A stretch of 64,000 nt of DNA from Fredinandcohnia aciditolerans (GCA_003640645.1 QGHH01000008.1:1-64000), one strand, 5' to 3'. Positions 27,835 through 36,768 are shown, counted from the first letter of the stretch. Notes: generated by a model from the letters alone, not told the origin. Translations and numbers: made by a program.

Positions 27835-28284
27835 ATGGGGGCAACTAGATTAATTCTACCGATTATTTCAATTCTAATTAGCATTTTCTACTTTATTTCA
27901 GCTATTAATCTACCTAAAGCCAAATTGGGAGACCCAAATGGTCCACTCTATTTTCCGATGATGGTTGGTATTTTTCTATTTATTGTGAGTGTTATTTATC
28001 TCATAAAGGAACTTAAAAATCACTATCCAAAAAATGATGAAATCAAGTTATTGTTTAAGGGCAGAGTTCCCTTTCTAATCATTTCTACATTGGTATTATC
28101 ATTAATTTATACGCTTATTTTTGAAAGAATAGGATTCTTAATTTCAACAATACTGTTCATGGCAGCTATTTTATTTATCGTGAATGGCAAAGAAAAATGG
28201 AAAGTTAATATTAGTGTAGCTGTTTTATTTAGTTTGGGATCATGGTACGCCTTTTCTCAACTTCTAGACGTCAGCTTACCATAG
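27835..28284 (+). CDS. tctB: Tripartite tricarboxylate transporter small membrane subunit TctB
   Basis: Small membrane partner of the TTT-family secondary transporter. The 149-residue protein has four hydrophobic helices (about 6-25, 38-55, 79-97, 105-145) and the TctB hallmark DPNGPLYFPMMVGIF near residue 33. Start ATG follows AAGGAAG by 8 bases. It precedes tctA by 16 bases. TTT transporters need TctA, TctB and a periplasmic/lipoprotein receptor TctC; the receptor is encoded 6.5 kb away on the other strand. Confidence 0.92.
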   Translation: MGATRLILPIISILISIFYFISAINLPKAKLGDPNGPLYFPMMVGIFLFIVSVIYLIKELKNHYPKNDEIKLLFKGRVPFLIISTLVLSLIYTLIFERIGFLISTILFMAAILFIVNGKEKWKVNISVAVLFSLGSWYAFSQLLDVSLP

Positions 28285-28300
28285 ATTAAGGGGGGATAAC

Positions 28301-29809
28301 GTGGATATCCAAGGAATTCTTGAAGGTTTTGCAACGGTAATTAGACCGGAAAATATACTTTTTGTCGTATTCGGAGGATTTTTAGGAACCATTGTTGGGA
28401 TGCTTCCAGGTTTAGGACCGGCAACAGCAATTGCGGTTTTAATCCCAGTTACGTTCGGAATGGATCCAACAAGCGCATTAATTTTAATGGCAACCATTTA
28501 CTATGGAGCCATGTATGGTGGATCATTAAGTTCAATCTTGATTAACACTCCTGGTGACGGATCAGCAGTTGCCGCAACATTTGATGGTTACCAGATGGCA
28601 AAAGCAGGTCGTGCTGGCCCAGCGATTGCGATTACGGCAATTGGTTCACTCATTGGTGGTTTTGTCGCAGTTATTGGCTTTATGTTTTTAGCAAAGCCAC
28701 TATCAAATTTCGCTCTACAGTTTGGTCCTGCGGAATACTTTTTACTTATGCTCTTCACCTTATCAGCTGTCGTTTCCTTATCCATTGGAAATATGACAAA
28801 AGGGTTTATTTCGATGGGGATTGGCTTAGTTCTAGCTACAGTTGGTATCGACCTTCAGACAGGAGTACACCGTTTTACATTTGGAAATGTTCATTTGAGT
28901 GATGGAATTAACTTCTTAGTTATTATTATTGGAATCTATGCAGTTGGAGAAATTCTCTATAACTATTTAACAATTGATAATCCACTTGGAAAGAAACATA
29001 AATTAGACCGTGTTTGGATTACAAAAGAGGACTGGAAGCAGTCAAAGTGGCCAATGTTCCGTAGTTCACCACTTGGCTTCATAGTTGGAATTTTACCTGG
29101 GGCTGGTGGTGCGATTGCCTCACTAATGGCGTACAGTACGGAAAAACAACTTTCAAAACACCCTGAAAAGTTTGGTAAAGGGGCAATTGAAGGATTAGCT
29201 GCACCTGAAACAGCCAATAACGCTGCAGCAGTAGGTGCTTTCGTACCACTGTTAACAATGGGGATCCCAGGTTCTGGAACAACAGCAGTAATGCTAGGAG
29301 CTCTTGTTATGCTTGGCGTAAAACCCGGCCCACTTCTATTCGAAAGTGATCCAAATATGGTATGGAGTTTAATTGATAGTATGTTTTTAGGGAATATTTT
29401 CTTATTCTTGATCAATATATTTATGGTTGGTGTGTTTATAAAAATCTTAGATGTACCTGCAAAGGTTCTTTATCCGATTATTTTAGTCCTTGCATTTATT
29501 GGTGCATACACAATGAACTACACAATTATAGACTTCTATATCTTAATTATTTTCGGTGTCATCGGTTTATTCTTAAAGCTCTACGACTTCCCAATTGCTC
29601 CAATGATTTTGGCATTAATTGTTGGAACAGATATGGAACAAAATTTTAGAAAAAGCCTTGTAGCAGGTCATGGTGATTTAGGTATCTTTGTTAGTTCACC
29701 TATTTCGATTACATTATTAATCTTAACACTTTTATCACTTACTTACCCAATATTCATGAACAGAAGAAGAAAGAAAAAGACAGAACTAAACGAAAATACA
29801 TCCCTTTAG
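28301..29809 (+). CDS. tctA: Tripartite tricarboxylate transporter large permease TctA
   Basis: Main channel-forming subunit, 502 residues, about 12 helices. Family blocks are GMLPGLGPATAIAVLIPVTF (about 33-52), YYGAMYGGSLSSILINTPGDGSA (about 67), the mirrored GILPGAGGAIASLMAYSTEK, and NNAAAVGAFVPLLTMGIPGSGTTAVMLGAL. The start is GTG with GGGGGG 8 bases upstream, and it follows tctB directly. Driven by an ion gradient; the bound tricarboxylate is not identifiable from sequence. A bidirectional terminator follows. Confidence 0.94.
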   Translation: MDIQGILEGFATVIRPENILFVVFGGFLGTIVGMLPGLGPATAIAVLIPVTFGMDPTSALILMATIYYGAMYGGSLSSILINTPGDGSAVAATFDGYQMAKAGRAGPAIAITAIGSLIGGFVAVIGFMFLAKPLSNFALQFGPAEYFLLMLFTLSAVVSLSIGNMTKGFISMGIGLVLATVGIDLQTGVHRFTFGNVHLSDGINFLVIIIGIYAVGEILYNYLTIDNPLGKKHKLDRVWITKEDWKQSKWPMFRSSPLGFIVGILPGAGGAIASLMAYSTEKQLSKHPEKFGKGAIEGLAAPETANNAAAVGAFVPLLTMGIPGSGTTAVMLGALVMLGVKPGPLLFESDPNMVWSLIDSMFLGNIFLFLINIFMVGVFIKILDVPAKVLYPIILVLAFIGAYTMNYTIIDFYILIIFGVIGLFLKLYDFPIAPMILALIVGTDMEQNFRKSLVAGHGDLGIFVSSPISITLLILTLLSLTYPIFMNRRRKKKTELNENTSL

Positions 29810-29835
29810 GATGTATAATCGATTAAGTTGTAGAT

Positions 29836-29869
29836 AAAAACCCTTAGTAATTTTACTAAGGGTTTTTAT
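29836..29869. terminator. Bidirectional terminator between tctA and the aconitase-family gene
   Basis: AAAACCCTTAGTAA, TT, TTACTAAGGGTTTT: a perfect 14-bp stem with T-tracts on both strands; last element of both converging operons. Confidence 0.9.
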
Positions 29870-29872
29870 CGT

Positions 29873-32563
29873 TTAAGAAAGATTTTCAAGTACGGATTGT
29901 AAAATACCACCGCTTTGATAATATTCGATTTCAACTGCACTATCTAAACGTACTCTAGCAGTGAATTCAGTGTGTTCTAATTGGTTTTGTTTCTTTGCAA
30001 TCACTTGAACCATTTGTCCTGGTTTGATTTCTCCGTTTAGACCTTGTATTTCAAAGTCTTCTCTACCATCTAATTGTAAGGTATCGGCGCTTTCACCTTC
30101 ATTAAATTGAAGTGGCAAGACTCCCATCCCTACTAAATTGCTACGATGAATACGCTCGTAGCTCTCTGCTAGGACTACTTTAACACCTAATAACGCGGTT
30201 CCTTTAGCAGCCCAATCACGTGAACTTCCCGTGCCATACTCTTTACCTGCAATGATTAGAAGGTTTTGATTTTCTTCTTTATACTTCACTGCTGCATCAT
30301 AAACTGGCATGATTTCACCAGTTGGAAGATACTTGGTAAAGCCTCCTTCTATTCCGTCAGCTAATCTATTTCGAATTCGGATATTTGCAAATGTCCCCCT
30401 AACCATGACATGATGATTTCCTCTTCTTGAGCCATATGCATTGAATTCACGAACTGGAATACCTTTATTTGATAGAAATATACCGGCTGGGCTTTTTACT
30501 GGAATTTGACCAACTGGAGAAATATGATCTGTTGTAATGGAGTCACCTAACATTAATAAGGCCCTCATGTTTTTGAAATCTGAGTCTGTCTTTTCAGTTG
30601 AAAGCTCTTCAAGGAAATACGGCGCTTCTTGTATATAGGATGATTGATCATCCCATTTATAAAGCAACCCTTCTGATGATTCAATCGATGACCATGCCTC
30701 ATTTTCAAAAATATGTTCATACTCCTCTTTAAATAGCTCGTTCGTAATAGTAGAACTGATCACTTCATTAATTTCTTCTGTAGTTGGCCAAATATCTTTT
30801 AAATAAACTGGATTTCCATTATTTCCGAAACCAATGGGCTCTGAGTACATATCCAATTGAACTGAACCCGCTAAAGCAAATGCAACCACCAATGGCGGAG
30901 AACTTAAGTAATTTGCTTTTATTAGTGGATGTACTCGTCCTTCAAAGTTTCGATTTCCACTTAAAACAGAAGCGACAAGAAGATTATTCTCTTTAATTGC
31001 CTCTTCGACAGATTCAAGAAGGGATCCACTATTTCCACAGCACGTTGCACAACCATAACCGTCAATATAAAATCCGATCTCCCCTAATGCCTTAAGTAGG
31101 CCTGATGCTTCAAGGTATTTTGTCACTACACGTGACCCTGGAGTTAAACTTGTTTTTACAAACTTTGGCTTCTTAAGGCCAAGTTCCAATGCCTTTTTAG
31201 CAACTAGCCCCGCTGCTACCATCACACTTGGATTTGAGGTATTTGTACAGCTTGTAATGGCTGCGAGCACTAGTGAACCAGTACTAATTACACTACCATC
31301 CTTTAATTCAACCTTTTTATTAAGTTCGGATTCACCTAAACCATAACCGCCACTTTCAACCGGCTTTGATACGACCTTAGTAAACTCGTCTTTCATCCAG
31401 CGTAATTCAATACTATCTTGTGGTCTTTTTGGACCAGCAACTGTTGGTTTAATTGATGATAAATCTAACTCTAGTATTTCAGTAAACTTCGGATTTTGTG
31501 TATCATCTGTTCTAAATAAACCTTGGGCGTCATAATATGCCTTTATCAATGATCGGTTTTCTCCACGTCCTGTTAGCTCGAGATAATCTAATGTCACTTC
31601 ATCAATCGGAAAATAACCCATAGTCGCTCCATATTCAGGAGCCATATTGGCAATTGTTGCTCGGTCAGTTAAAGAAATACTGGATAATCCCGTTCCAAAA
31701 AACTCAACAAACTTGCCTACTACTCCTTTTTTTCGAAGTAAATTTGTAATTGTTAATGCAAGGTCTGTTGCAGTAACCCCCTCTTGAAGCTTACCTGAAA
31801 GCTTTATTCCTACTACCTCAGGAATCACGAAATAAAGTGGTTGTCCAAGCATGGCTGCTTCTGCTTCGATTCCACCAACACCCCATCCAATTGTACCTAG
31901 ACCATTAATCATGGGTGTATGAGAATCTGTCCCGACAAGAGAATCTGGATAAACAACATTTTCTCCATTTTCATTTTTTGTGACAATCGATGTAGCCAAA
32001 TACTCTAAATTAACTTGGTGAACAATCCCGTTTGATGGTGGTACTGCCCTGAAATTAGAAAAGCTAGTTTGTGCCCACCTAACAAAGCGATATCTTTCTA
32101 AATTTCGTTCATACTCAAGCTTAAGATTATCAGACAGGGATTCTTGAGTCCCAAAATAATCAACAATCATTGAATGGTCAATAACTAAATCTACTGGAAT
32201 TTGGGGGTTAATTCGCGATACATCTCCACCTTTTCTTTGCACAGCATCTCTCATGGCAGCTAAATCCACGATAGCAGGAATTCCTGTAAAGTCCTGAAAG
32301 ACAATTCTAGCCGGCTTGAATGGAACTTCTTTTTTCTCCCATTGTGTCTTCTCCCAGTTTGCAAGTTGTTCAATATGTGAAGTAGTGATTTGCTTTCCAT
32401 CTAGATGGCGAACAGCAGCTTCTAGTAGCATTTTAATAGAATTAGGTAATGATGAAATAGGATACCCATTCGTTTCTAGATCTTTTATTCTATAATATTG
32501 ATATTCTTTTCCATCCACATATAATGTTCTTTTTAATGTAGACAGAGATTCCGTTACACTCAT
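29873..32563 (-). CDS. Aconitase-family hydratase (AcnA/AcnD type), likely acting on a tricarboxylate other than citrate
   Basis: An 896-residue single-chain aconitase with Fe-S ligand cysteines Cys439 (in AAITSCTNTSNP), Cys505 and Cys508 (in GYGCATCCGNSG) and C-terminal swivel domain with GSRRGNHHVMVRGTFANIR (about 711-729) and GTGSSRDWAAKG. Compared with B. subtilis CitB as I remember it, three near-invariant sites differ: CTTCIGNSGPL is CATCCGNSGSL, and NHEVMM is NHHVMV. It is the last gene after tctC-prpB-prpF, so it likely performs the methylaconitate/aconitate hydration step, like AcnD. Start chosen at MSVTESL, after AAGGGAGGC; ten more upstream codons have no site. A hairpin separates it from prpF. 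Confidence 0.88.
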   Translation of the reverse strand: MSVTESLSTLKRTLYVDGKEYQYYRIKDLETNGYPISSLPNSIKMLLEAAVRHLDGKQITTSHIEQLANWEKTQWEKKEVPFKPARIVFQDFTGIPAIVDLAAMRDAVQRKGGDVSRINPQIPVDLVIDHSMIVDYFGTQESLSDNLKLEYERNLERYRFVRWAQTSFSNFRAVPPSNGIVHQVNLEYLATSIVTKNENGENVVYPDSLVGTDSHTPMINGLGTIGWGVGGIEAEAAMLGQPLYFVIPEVVGIKLSGKLQEGVTATDLALTITNLLRKKGVVGKFVEFFGTGLSSISLTDRATIANMAPEYGATMGYFPIDEVTLDYLELTGRGENRSLIKAYYDAQGLFRTDDTQNPKFTEILELDLSSIKPTVAGPKRPQDSIELRWMKDEFTKVVSKPVESGGYGLGESELNKKVELKDGSVISTGSLVLAAITSCTNTSNPSVMVAAGLVAKKALELGLKKPKFVKTSLTPGSRVVTKYLEASGLLKALGEIGFYIDGYGCATCCGNSGSLLESVEEAIKENNLLVASVLSGNRNFEGRVHPLIKANYLSSPPLVVAFALAGSVQLDMYSEPIGFGNNGNPVYLKDIWPTTEEINEVISSTITNELFKEEYEHIFENEAWSSIESSEGLLYKWDDQSSYIQEAPYFLEELSTEKTDSDFKNMRALLMLGDSITTDHISPVGQIPVKSPAGIFLSNKGIPVREFNAYGSRRGNHHVMVRGTFANIRIRNRLADGIEGGFTKYLPTGEIMPVYDAAVKYKEENQNLLIIAGKEYGTGSSRDWAAKGTALLGVKVVLAESYERIHRSNLVGMGVLPLQFNEGESADTLQLDGREDFEIQGLNGEIKPGQMVQVIAKKQNQLEHTEFTARVRLDSAVEIEYYQSGGILQSVLENLS

Positions 32564-32595
32564 GAATTTGCCTCCCTTGTTGTTATTAAACATTG

Positions 32596-32634
32596 AAAAA
32601 ATAGTCTAGTTGATGGCAATCAGCTAGACTATTT
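32596..32634 (-). terminator. Intra-operon terminator-like hairpin between prpF and the aconitase gene
   Basis: On the minus strand ATAGTCTAGCTGAT, TGCC, ATCAACTAGACTAT then TTTTTT (one G-T/A-C irregularity). Looks like a genuine intrinsic terminator only 11 bases after prpF, so the aconitase gene may be read through partially or have its own promoter. Confidence 0.75.
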
Positions 32635-32644
32635 ATGATTAACA

Positions 32645-33784
32645 CTATTTTTCAGGGATATATAAATCACCTTTTATTATTCTTCGGGCTGTTCTATCTA
32701 GGCCAACAGAAGCAACATCACCCTGCTCCTCGGTTAATGCAACGCGAACCTCTGCGATACCCTCAGGATGACCGATTCGAATAATTTGTTCAACACTTCC
32801 ATCTCTCTTTCTGGAGTATTGATTTGGAACGGTGCCCTCAAGCAATGCAGATGAAGCTAAGTTGTATAACCCACTCCCTGCAAAAGTACGGTGAAATTTC
32901 TTCATAGAAACCATTTTTGCGACAATATCAATATCGTTCGCGTTAATATGCTCTCCTGCTGAAGTCACATAATCGTGTGGACTAGCAACTATAGCAATTT
33001 TCGGTATAGAGGGAATGTTTTTTGCTTCATCCTCGTTTTTTGCGATACCGGCGGCAACTGCCATTTTCAATCGAATCTCCTCTAACTCAGACAATAATTC
33101 ATGATTCACTCCTACAACATGATTTAGCTCTGAACCTACTATCCCAAATTCACTTGCTGCTACATACACAAATGGATTAACAATATCAATAAACGATGCT
33201 TCATAGCCTCTTTTACTAGTAACTATCTTTGTTTTCAGACCAATCGGAATTGTTTTCCCCGTCTTTCCCCCTCCAGGCGAAAGAATATTAACCATGATTT
33301 TTGCTCCAGGGGTAACAACTCCTGGCATCAAATAATCTCCTGATACCTTTGCTTTACCGTTTGACAGAGGAACGATCATTTTTATCATCTTATTTATATT
33401 TTTATTAAAAGCTGATACAGTCACAAAATCATCGTTTGAGTTCGTTGACACAAGGCCTTCATCTACTGCGAATGCTCCTATAGCCGCCATTAGATTTCCA
33501 CATGTTCCTTTATCATCAACAACTTGCTCGCCAATGCCAATTTGATAAAATGTATAATCAAGGTCCGCACCCTCAACGGTCGGCTCTGAAATAACCATGA
33601 TTTTACTTGTGTGAGATGTACCACTTCCTAAGCCATTTATTTGTGAGGGATTGTATGCATCAATTCCCTCTAAAAAAATTTTGTGCTTTAATTCTTTATT
33701 TGTTGGTAAATCTTTTTCATGAAAAAGGATACCTCTACTTGTGCCACCTCTATAAACAACACAACGCACAGAGAATTGAGACAT
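32645..33784 (-). CDS. prpF: PrpF-family isomerase (aconitate / 2-methylaconitate / methylitaconate type)
   Basis: Cofactor-free isomerase with the double diaminopimelate-epimerase-like fold, moving a double bond or cis/trans geometry in an unsaturated tricarboxylate. The 379-residue protein has VVYRGGTSRGILFHE (about 9-23), GLGSGTSHTSKIMV with the conserved Lys (about 51-64), and KGTCGNLMAAIGAFAVDEG with the conserved Cys (about 94). It starts 12 bases after prpB stops; ribosome site GGGAGGAAG. In the AcnD-PrpF route PrpF handles trans-2-methylaconitate; relatives act on 3-methylitaconate. Without PrpC in the cluster the substrate is likely imported. Confidence 0.9.
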   Translation of the reverse strand: MSQFSVRCVVYRGGTSRGILFHEKDLPTNKELKHKIFLEGIDAYNPSQINGLGSGTSHTSKIMVISEPTVEGADLDYTFYQIGIGEQVVDDKGTCGNLMAAIGAFAVDEGLVSTNSNDDFVTVSAFNKNINKMIKMIVPLSNGKAKVSGDYLMPGVVTPGAKIMVNILSPGGGKTGKTIPIGLKTKIVTSKRGYEASFIDIVNPFVYVAASEFGIVGSELNHVVGVNHELLSELEEIRLKMAVAAGIAKNEDEAKNIPSIPKIAIVASPHDYVTSAGEHINANDIDIVAKMVSMKKFHRTFAGSGLYNLASSALLEGTVPNQYSRKRDGSVEQIIRIGHPEGIAEVRVALTEEQGDVASVGLDRTARRIIKGDLYIPEK

Positions 33785-33796
33785 TATTCTTCCTCC

Positions 33797-34705
33797 CTAC
33801 TTCATTTCAGGAACAATGGTTTTAGCTATTTCTTGATCAAGATCCTCATAGTCATGAAGTTTAATGGTTTCATATAGTTCCTTACGTGTTTGCATCTTAT
33901 CTAGCACATCACGCTGTGTACCTTTCTCGAATACTTCAGAGAATACAATTTCATATGCTTTCGCTGCTGCTCTCAAAGAAGTAACCGGATAAATAACCAT
34001 CGAGTAACCAAATGATTCAAATTCTTCAGCTGTAAAGTATGGAGTTTTTCCAAATTCGGTCATGTTTGCTAATAAAGGAACCTCAAATTCTTTGCTGAAA
34101 GCCCTGAAGTCTTCTTCAGTAATTAATGCCTCAGGGAAAATAGCATCAGCGCCTGCTTCTACATATTTTTTTAGTCTATGGATAGCAGCCTCTCTACCTT
34201 CAACAGCAAGTGCATCTGTTCTTGCAACAACAACTAATGAAGGAGCAACTTCTTTAATGATTTTAATTTTTTGGGACATTTCATCAGCTGTGACCAACTT
34301 TTTCCCATTTAAATGACCACATTTTTTTGGCAAATCCTGATCCTCAATTTGAACGGCAGCTACACCCGCTTCCACCATTTCTTTAGCCGTTCTGGCAACA
34401 TTTAAGATTCCGCCAAAGCCAGTGTCAATATCAGCTAATAATGGCAAATTTGATGCACGAATAATTTCACGTGCTCTTTCGGCAACCTCTTGTGAATGTA
34501 ATACACCTAAATCCGGTAGCCCTCTACTTGCCGTATAAGCCCCACCAGATAAGTACAATGCTTTAAAGCCAACCTTTTTAGCCATTAATGCAGCCATGCC
34601 GTCATGTGTACCCATAATCTTCAAGATTGGTCCTGCCTTTATATAATTTATAAAGTCCTCAGCTAATTCTTTTTGACTCTTTTGTTGTTCAACAAGCCAT
34701 GTCAT
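33797..34705 (-). CDS. prpB: Methylisocitrate lyase family enzyme (PrpB / MmgF-like)
   Basis: Isocitrate-lyase/PEP-mutase superfamily TIM barrel of 302 residues. It closely resembles B. subtilis MmgF (YqiQ) from memory: GTHDGMAALMAKKVGFKALYLSGGAYTASRGLPDLG, metal site in ADIDTGFGG, and the catalytic loop LPKKCGHLNGK with Cys129, also ANMTEFGKTP. It should split 2-methylisocitrate to pyruvate and succinate, or a related 2-hydroxy-tricarboxylate. Second gene of tctC-prpB-prpF-acn. The housekeeping methylcitrate genes mmgD/prpC and mmgE/prpD are absent, so this may be a second, pathway-specific lyase. Confidence 0.92.
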   Translation of the reverse strand: MTWLVEQQKSQKELAEDFINYIKAGPILKIMGTHDGMAALMAKKVGFKALYLSGGAYTASRGLPDLGVLHSQEVAERAREIIRASNLPLLADIDTGFGGILNVARTAKEMVEAGVAAVQIEDQDLPKKCGHLNGKKLVTADEMSQKIKIIKEVAPSLVVVARTDALAVEGREAAIHRLKKYVEAGADAIFPEALITEEDFRAFSKEFEVPLLANMTEFGKTPYFTAEEFESFGYSMVIYPVTSLRAAAKAYEIVFSEVFEKGTQRDVLDKMQTRKELYETIKLHDYEDLDQEIAKTIVPEMK

Positions 34706-34754
34706 GATATTCCCTCATTTCATTTTTCTAATAAGTAAAACCCATGGTCATGAA

Positions 34755-34788
34755 AGAACGAAGGACCCTACTAAATAGGGCCACGTCT
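34755..34788 (-). promoter_or_regulatory. Intercistronic hairpin between tctC and prpB
   Basis: GGCCCTA, loop TTTAG, TAGGGTCC on the minus strand, extendable outward by ACG/CGT-like pairs. No strong T-tract. Such a hairpin could protect the tctC transcript and raise receptor levels over the enzymes, as is common in receptor-transporter operons. Confidence 0.55.
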
Positions 34789-34793
34789 TTTCA

Positions 34794-35774
34794 TTAGTCA
34801 ACTAAACCAGATTCACTAATTAAATCTTTATACATTGTAGTTTGTTCTTCCAAGAATTTAGCTGTTTCACTACTATTTTTGTAGAGTGGAGTCCAGTCAT
34901 TATTTTTCACTAAGTCTTTCCAAGCATCGGTTTCAACCATTTCTCCGATTACTTTATCCCAGTAAGCAATTTCTTCTTCCGTCATATCTTTAGGTCCCAT
35001 GATACCTCTCCAGTGAGGAAATACCATATCTACACCTTGTTCCTTCCATGTAGGAACATCCTCTAAACCCTCTATTCTTTCATCAGAAGATACGCTAATT
35101 ACTCTGAAGTTGCCTGCAATATGCTGATCCTTAGACTCAGAAACCGCCATTGTTGCAACATCTACGTGACCACCTAAAAGAGCTGTTACTACATCTCCAC
35201 CACTCTCATATATCATGAAATTTAATTTAGATACGTCAACACCGTATGTTTTTGCTGCTTGTACAAATGACAGGTGATCGTTGTTACCTAATCCTGGCGC
35301 AACTGCAATTGTTAAAGATCCTGGATCCTTTTTCAATTGTTCCATAACATCTTTTGCAGTTTTGAACTCGGAATCATTTCCAACTGCAATTGAAATCCAC
35401 TCAGTTGTTAAAATTGCTAGTGGAGTGAAATCTTCATAAGTTAATTCACTTTGGCCTAATAAGTTATTTGTAATAAGTAGACTTGAGTTAATAGAAAGAT
35501 GGTGTGCATCTTTTGTAGAAAGATATTGCCAGCCTACTTCTCCACTTCCCCCTGGCTTATTAACTACATTAATGTTTTGGTCTACAATGCTTTCATCCTT
35601 AAGAATCTTTTGGATTGCTCTAGCAGTTGCATCCCAACCACCCCCTGGAGTTGCTGGTGCTACAAGTTCAATATTCCCAGTTGGAAATGATTTTTTATCA
35701 CCTGATGCACCAGACGAACATGCTGCAACAAATAGTAAAGATAAAATTGCAATAAACGAAAAAAGCTTTTTCAT
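34794..35774 (-). CDS. tctC: Tripartite tricarboxylate transporter substrate-binding lipoprotein TctC
   Basis: Extracytoplasmic receptor for the TctA-TctB permease. The 326-residue protein begins with a lipoprotein signal (KKLFSFIAILSLLFVAACSS, lipobox VAAC, Cys19) followed by a Ser/Gly linker. The Bug/TctC fold shows FPTGNIELVAPATPGGGWDATARAI and GGSGEVGWQYL, which form the carboxylate-binding loops, and LLGGHVDVATMAVSE. First gene of the catabolic operon, with a cre box 57 bases upstream. It is split from tctBA, which lie on the opposite strand 5 kb away; no other receptor for them is visible. Confidence 0.93.
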   Translation of the reverse strand: MKKLFSFIAILSLLFVAACSSGASGDKKSFPTGNIELVAPATPGGGWDATARAIQKILKDESIVDQNINVVNKPGGSGEVGWQYLSTKDAHHLSINSSLLITNNLLGQSELTYEDFTPLAILTTEWISIAVGNDSEFKTAKDVMEQLKKDPGSLTIAVAPGLGNNDHLSFVQAAKTYGVDVSKLNFMIYESGGDVVTALLGGHVDVATMAVSESKDQHIAGNFRVISVSSDERIEGLEDVPTWKEQGVDMVFPHWRGIMGPKDMTEEEIAYWDKVIGEMVETDAWKDLVKNNDWTPLYKNSSETAKFLEEQTTMYKDLISESGLVD

Positions 35775-35830
35775 TTTCCCACCCCTTTTTTAAATTTTCA
35801 CAACCTTATAATACTTTTAATATACAAAAA

Positions 35831-35844
35831 TGTAATCGTTTTCA
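35831..35844 (+). promoter_or_regulatory. cre site (CcpA) upstream of tctC operon
   Basis: TGTAATCGTTTTCA satisfies TGWAANCGNTNWCA at all positions and lies in the tctC promoter region. Confidence 0.8.
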
Positions 35845-35898
35845 ATTTAAAAGAAATTAACAACAATAACCCTATTTTGTTCATAAAGTTCACAGAAT

Positions 35899-36768
35899 TT
35901 ACAAATCTCGCAAATCTAAGGATGATATAAATGAAACGAATGCGTTAATTACATTTACCTCTAGTGACTCATTATGATAAAGCATCCATGTATTACGAAT
36001 TAACGGATTATTTTCTTTATCCGTAATAAACACTTTATGAATATCTTCATTTCCTTTTAAAATCATGCCCGGCATTATTGCATACCCTAGTCCATTTACA
36101 ACCATTTCTTTACAAGTATCCACTTGATCCACCTCCATCGTAACCATAGGCGGTCTTGTAAAATTTTCTATCCACCAATGATCAATTATAGATTTTAGTA
36201 GATTATCCGTTTTATAATCAATTCGAGGTAGATTAGGCAAATTGCTGATATCAATTTTATCCTTTGAAGCTACACATAACTGATCTTCAAATAATAAGTG
36301 TTTTTGCTCAAACCATGTATATTCACCGCGAACAAAGGCGATATGGATGTCCTTTTTATATAGTGAATGGAAAAGATCCCGACTCCATCCTGTCGTTACT
36401 TTGAACTCAACATTTGGATAGTTGTCTTTAAATGCCCTTAATAATTGTGGCAGTTTATATTTGGTGAAAAAACTGGACACACCCAAATTTATCGTTCCAA
36501 CAACCTTACTCTCCATATTAGTCAAATGATCCTTTATTTGTTGTAATTTTAAAATCATTTCTTCCGCACTTTTCGCCAAGTACTCGCCCTGTGGAGTAAA
36601 CTGGACACCTCGTCTGTCCCTATTAATTATTTTGATCCCAAATTCTTTTTCAATTTGTTTAATACGATTTGTTAGGGCCGGTTGTGAGATGAATAATTGT
36701 TTACCCGTTCTTGTAATATTCTTGTTTTCATAGAGGACCTTAAGAATTTCCCAATCCTGACTTCGCAT
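35899..36768 (-). CDS. LysR-family transcriptional regulator
   Basis: A 289-residue regulator with the N-terminal winged helix-turn-helix (about 3-62; NKNITRTGKQLFISQPALTNRIKQIEKEFGIKII) and a C-terminal periplasmic-binding-protein-like effector domain (about 92-289). It lies upstream of tctC in the same direction with a 124-base gap and divergent from an MFS gene 133 bases away. LysR proteins commonly sense pathway acids and act on adjacent or divergent promoters, so either the tctC operon or the MFS gene may be its target. Ribosome site AAAGGAGGG. Confidence 0.92.
   Translation of the reverse strand: MRSQDWEILKVLYENKNITRTGKQLFISQPALTNRIKQIEKEFGIKIINRDRRGVQFTPQGEYLAKSAEEMILKLQQIKDHLTNMESKVVGTINLGVSSFFTKYKLPQLLRAFKDNYPNVEFKVTTGWSRDLFHSLYKKDIHIAFVRGEYTWFEQKHLLFEDQLCVASKDKIDISNLPNLPRIDYKTDNLLKSIIDHWWIENFTRPPMVTMEVDQVDTCKEMVVNGLGYAIMPGMILKGNEDIHKVFITDKENNPLIRNTWMLYHNESLEVNVINAFVSFISSLDLRDL

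Noticed and set aside
23719-36768. Plain citrate uptake and oxidation locus
   Set aside because: Not excluded, but PrpF and PrpB homologues would have no purpose in citrate use, so a different tricarboxylate is favoured.
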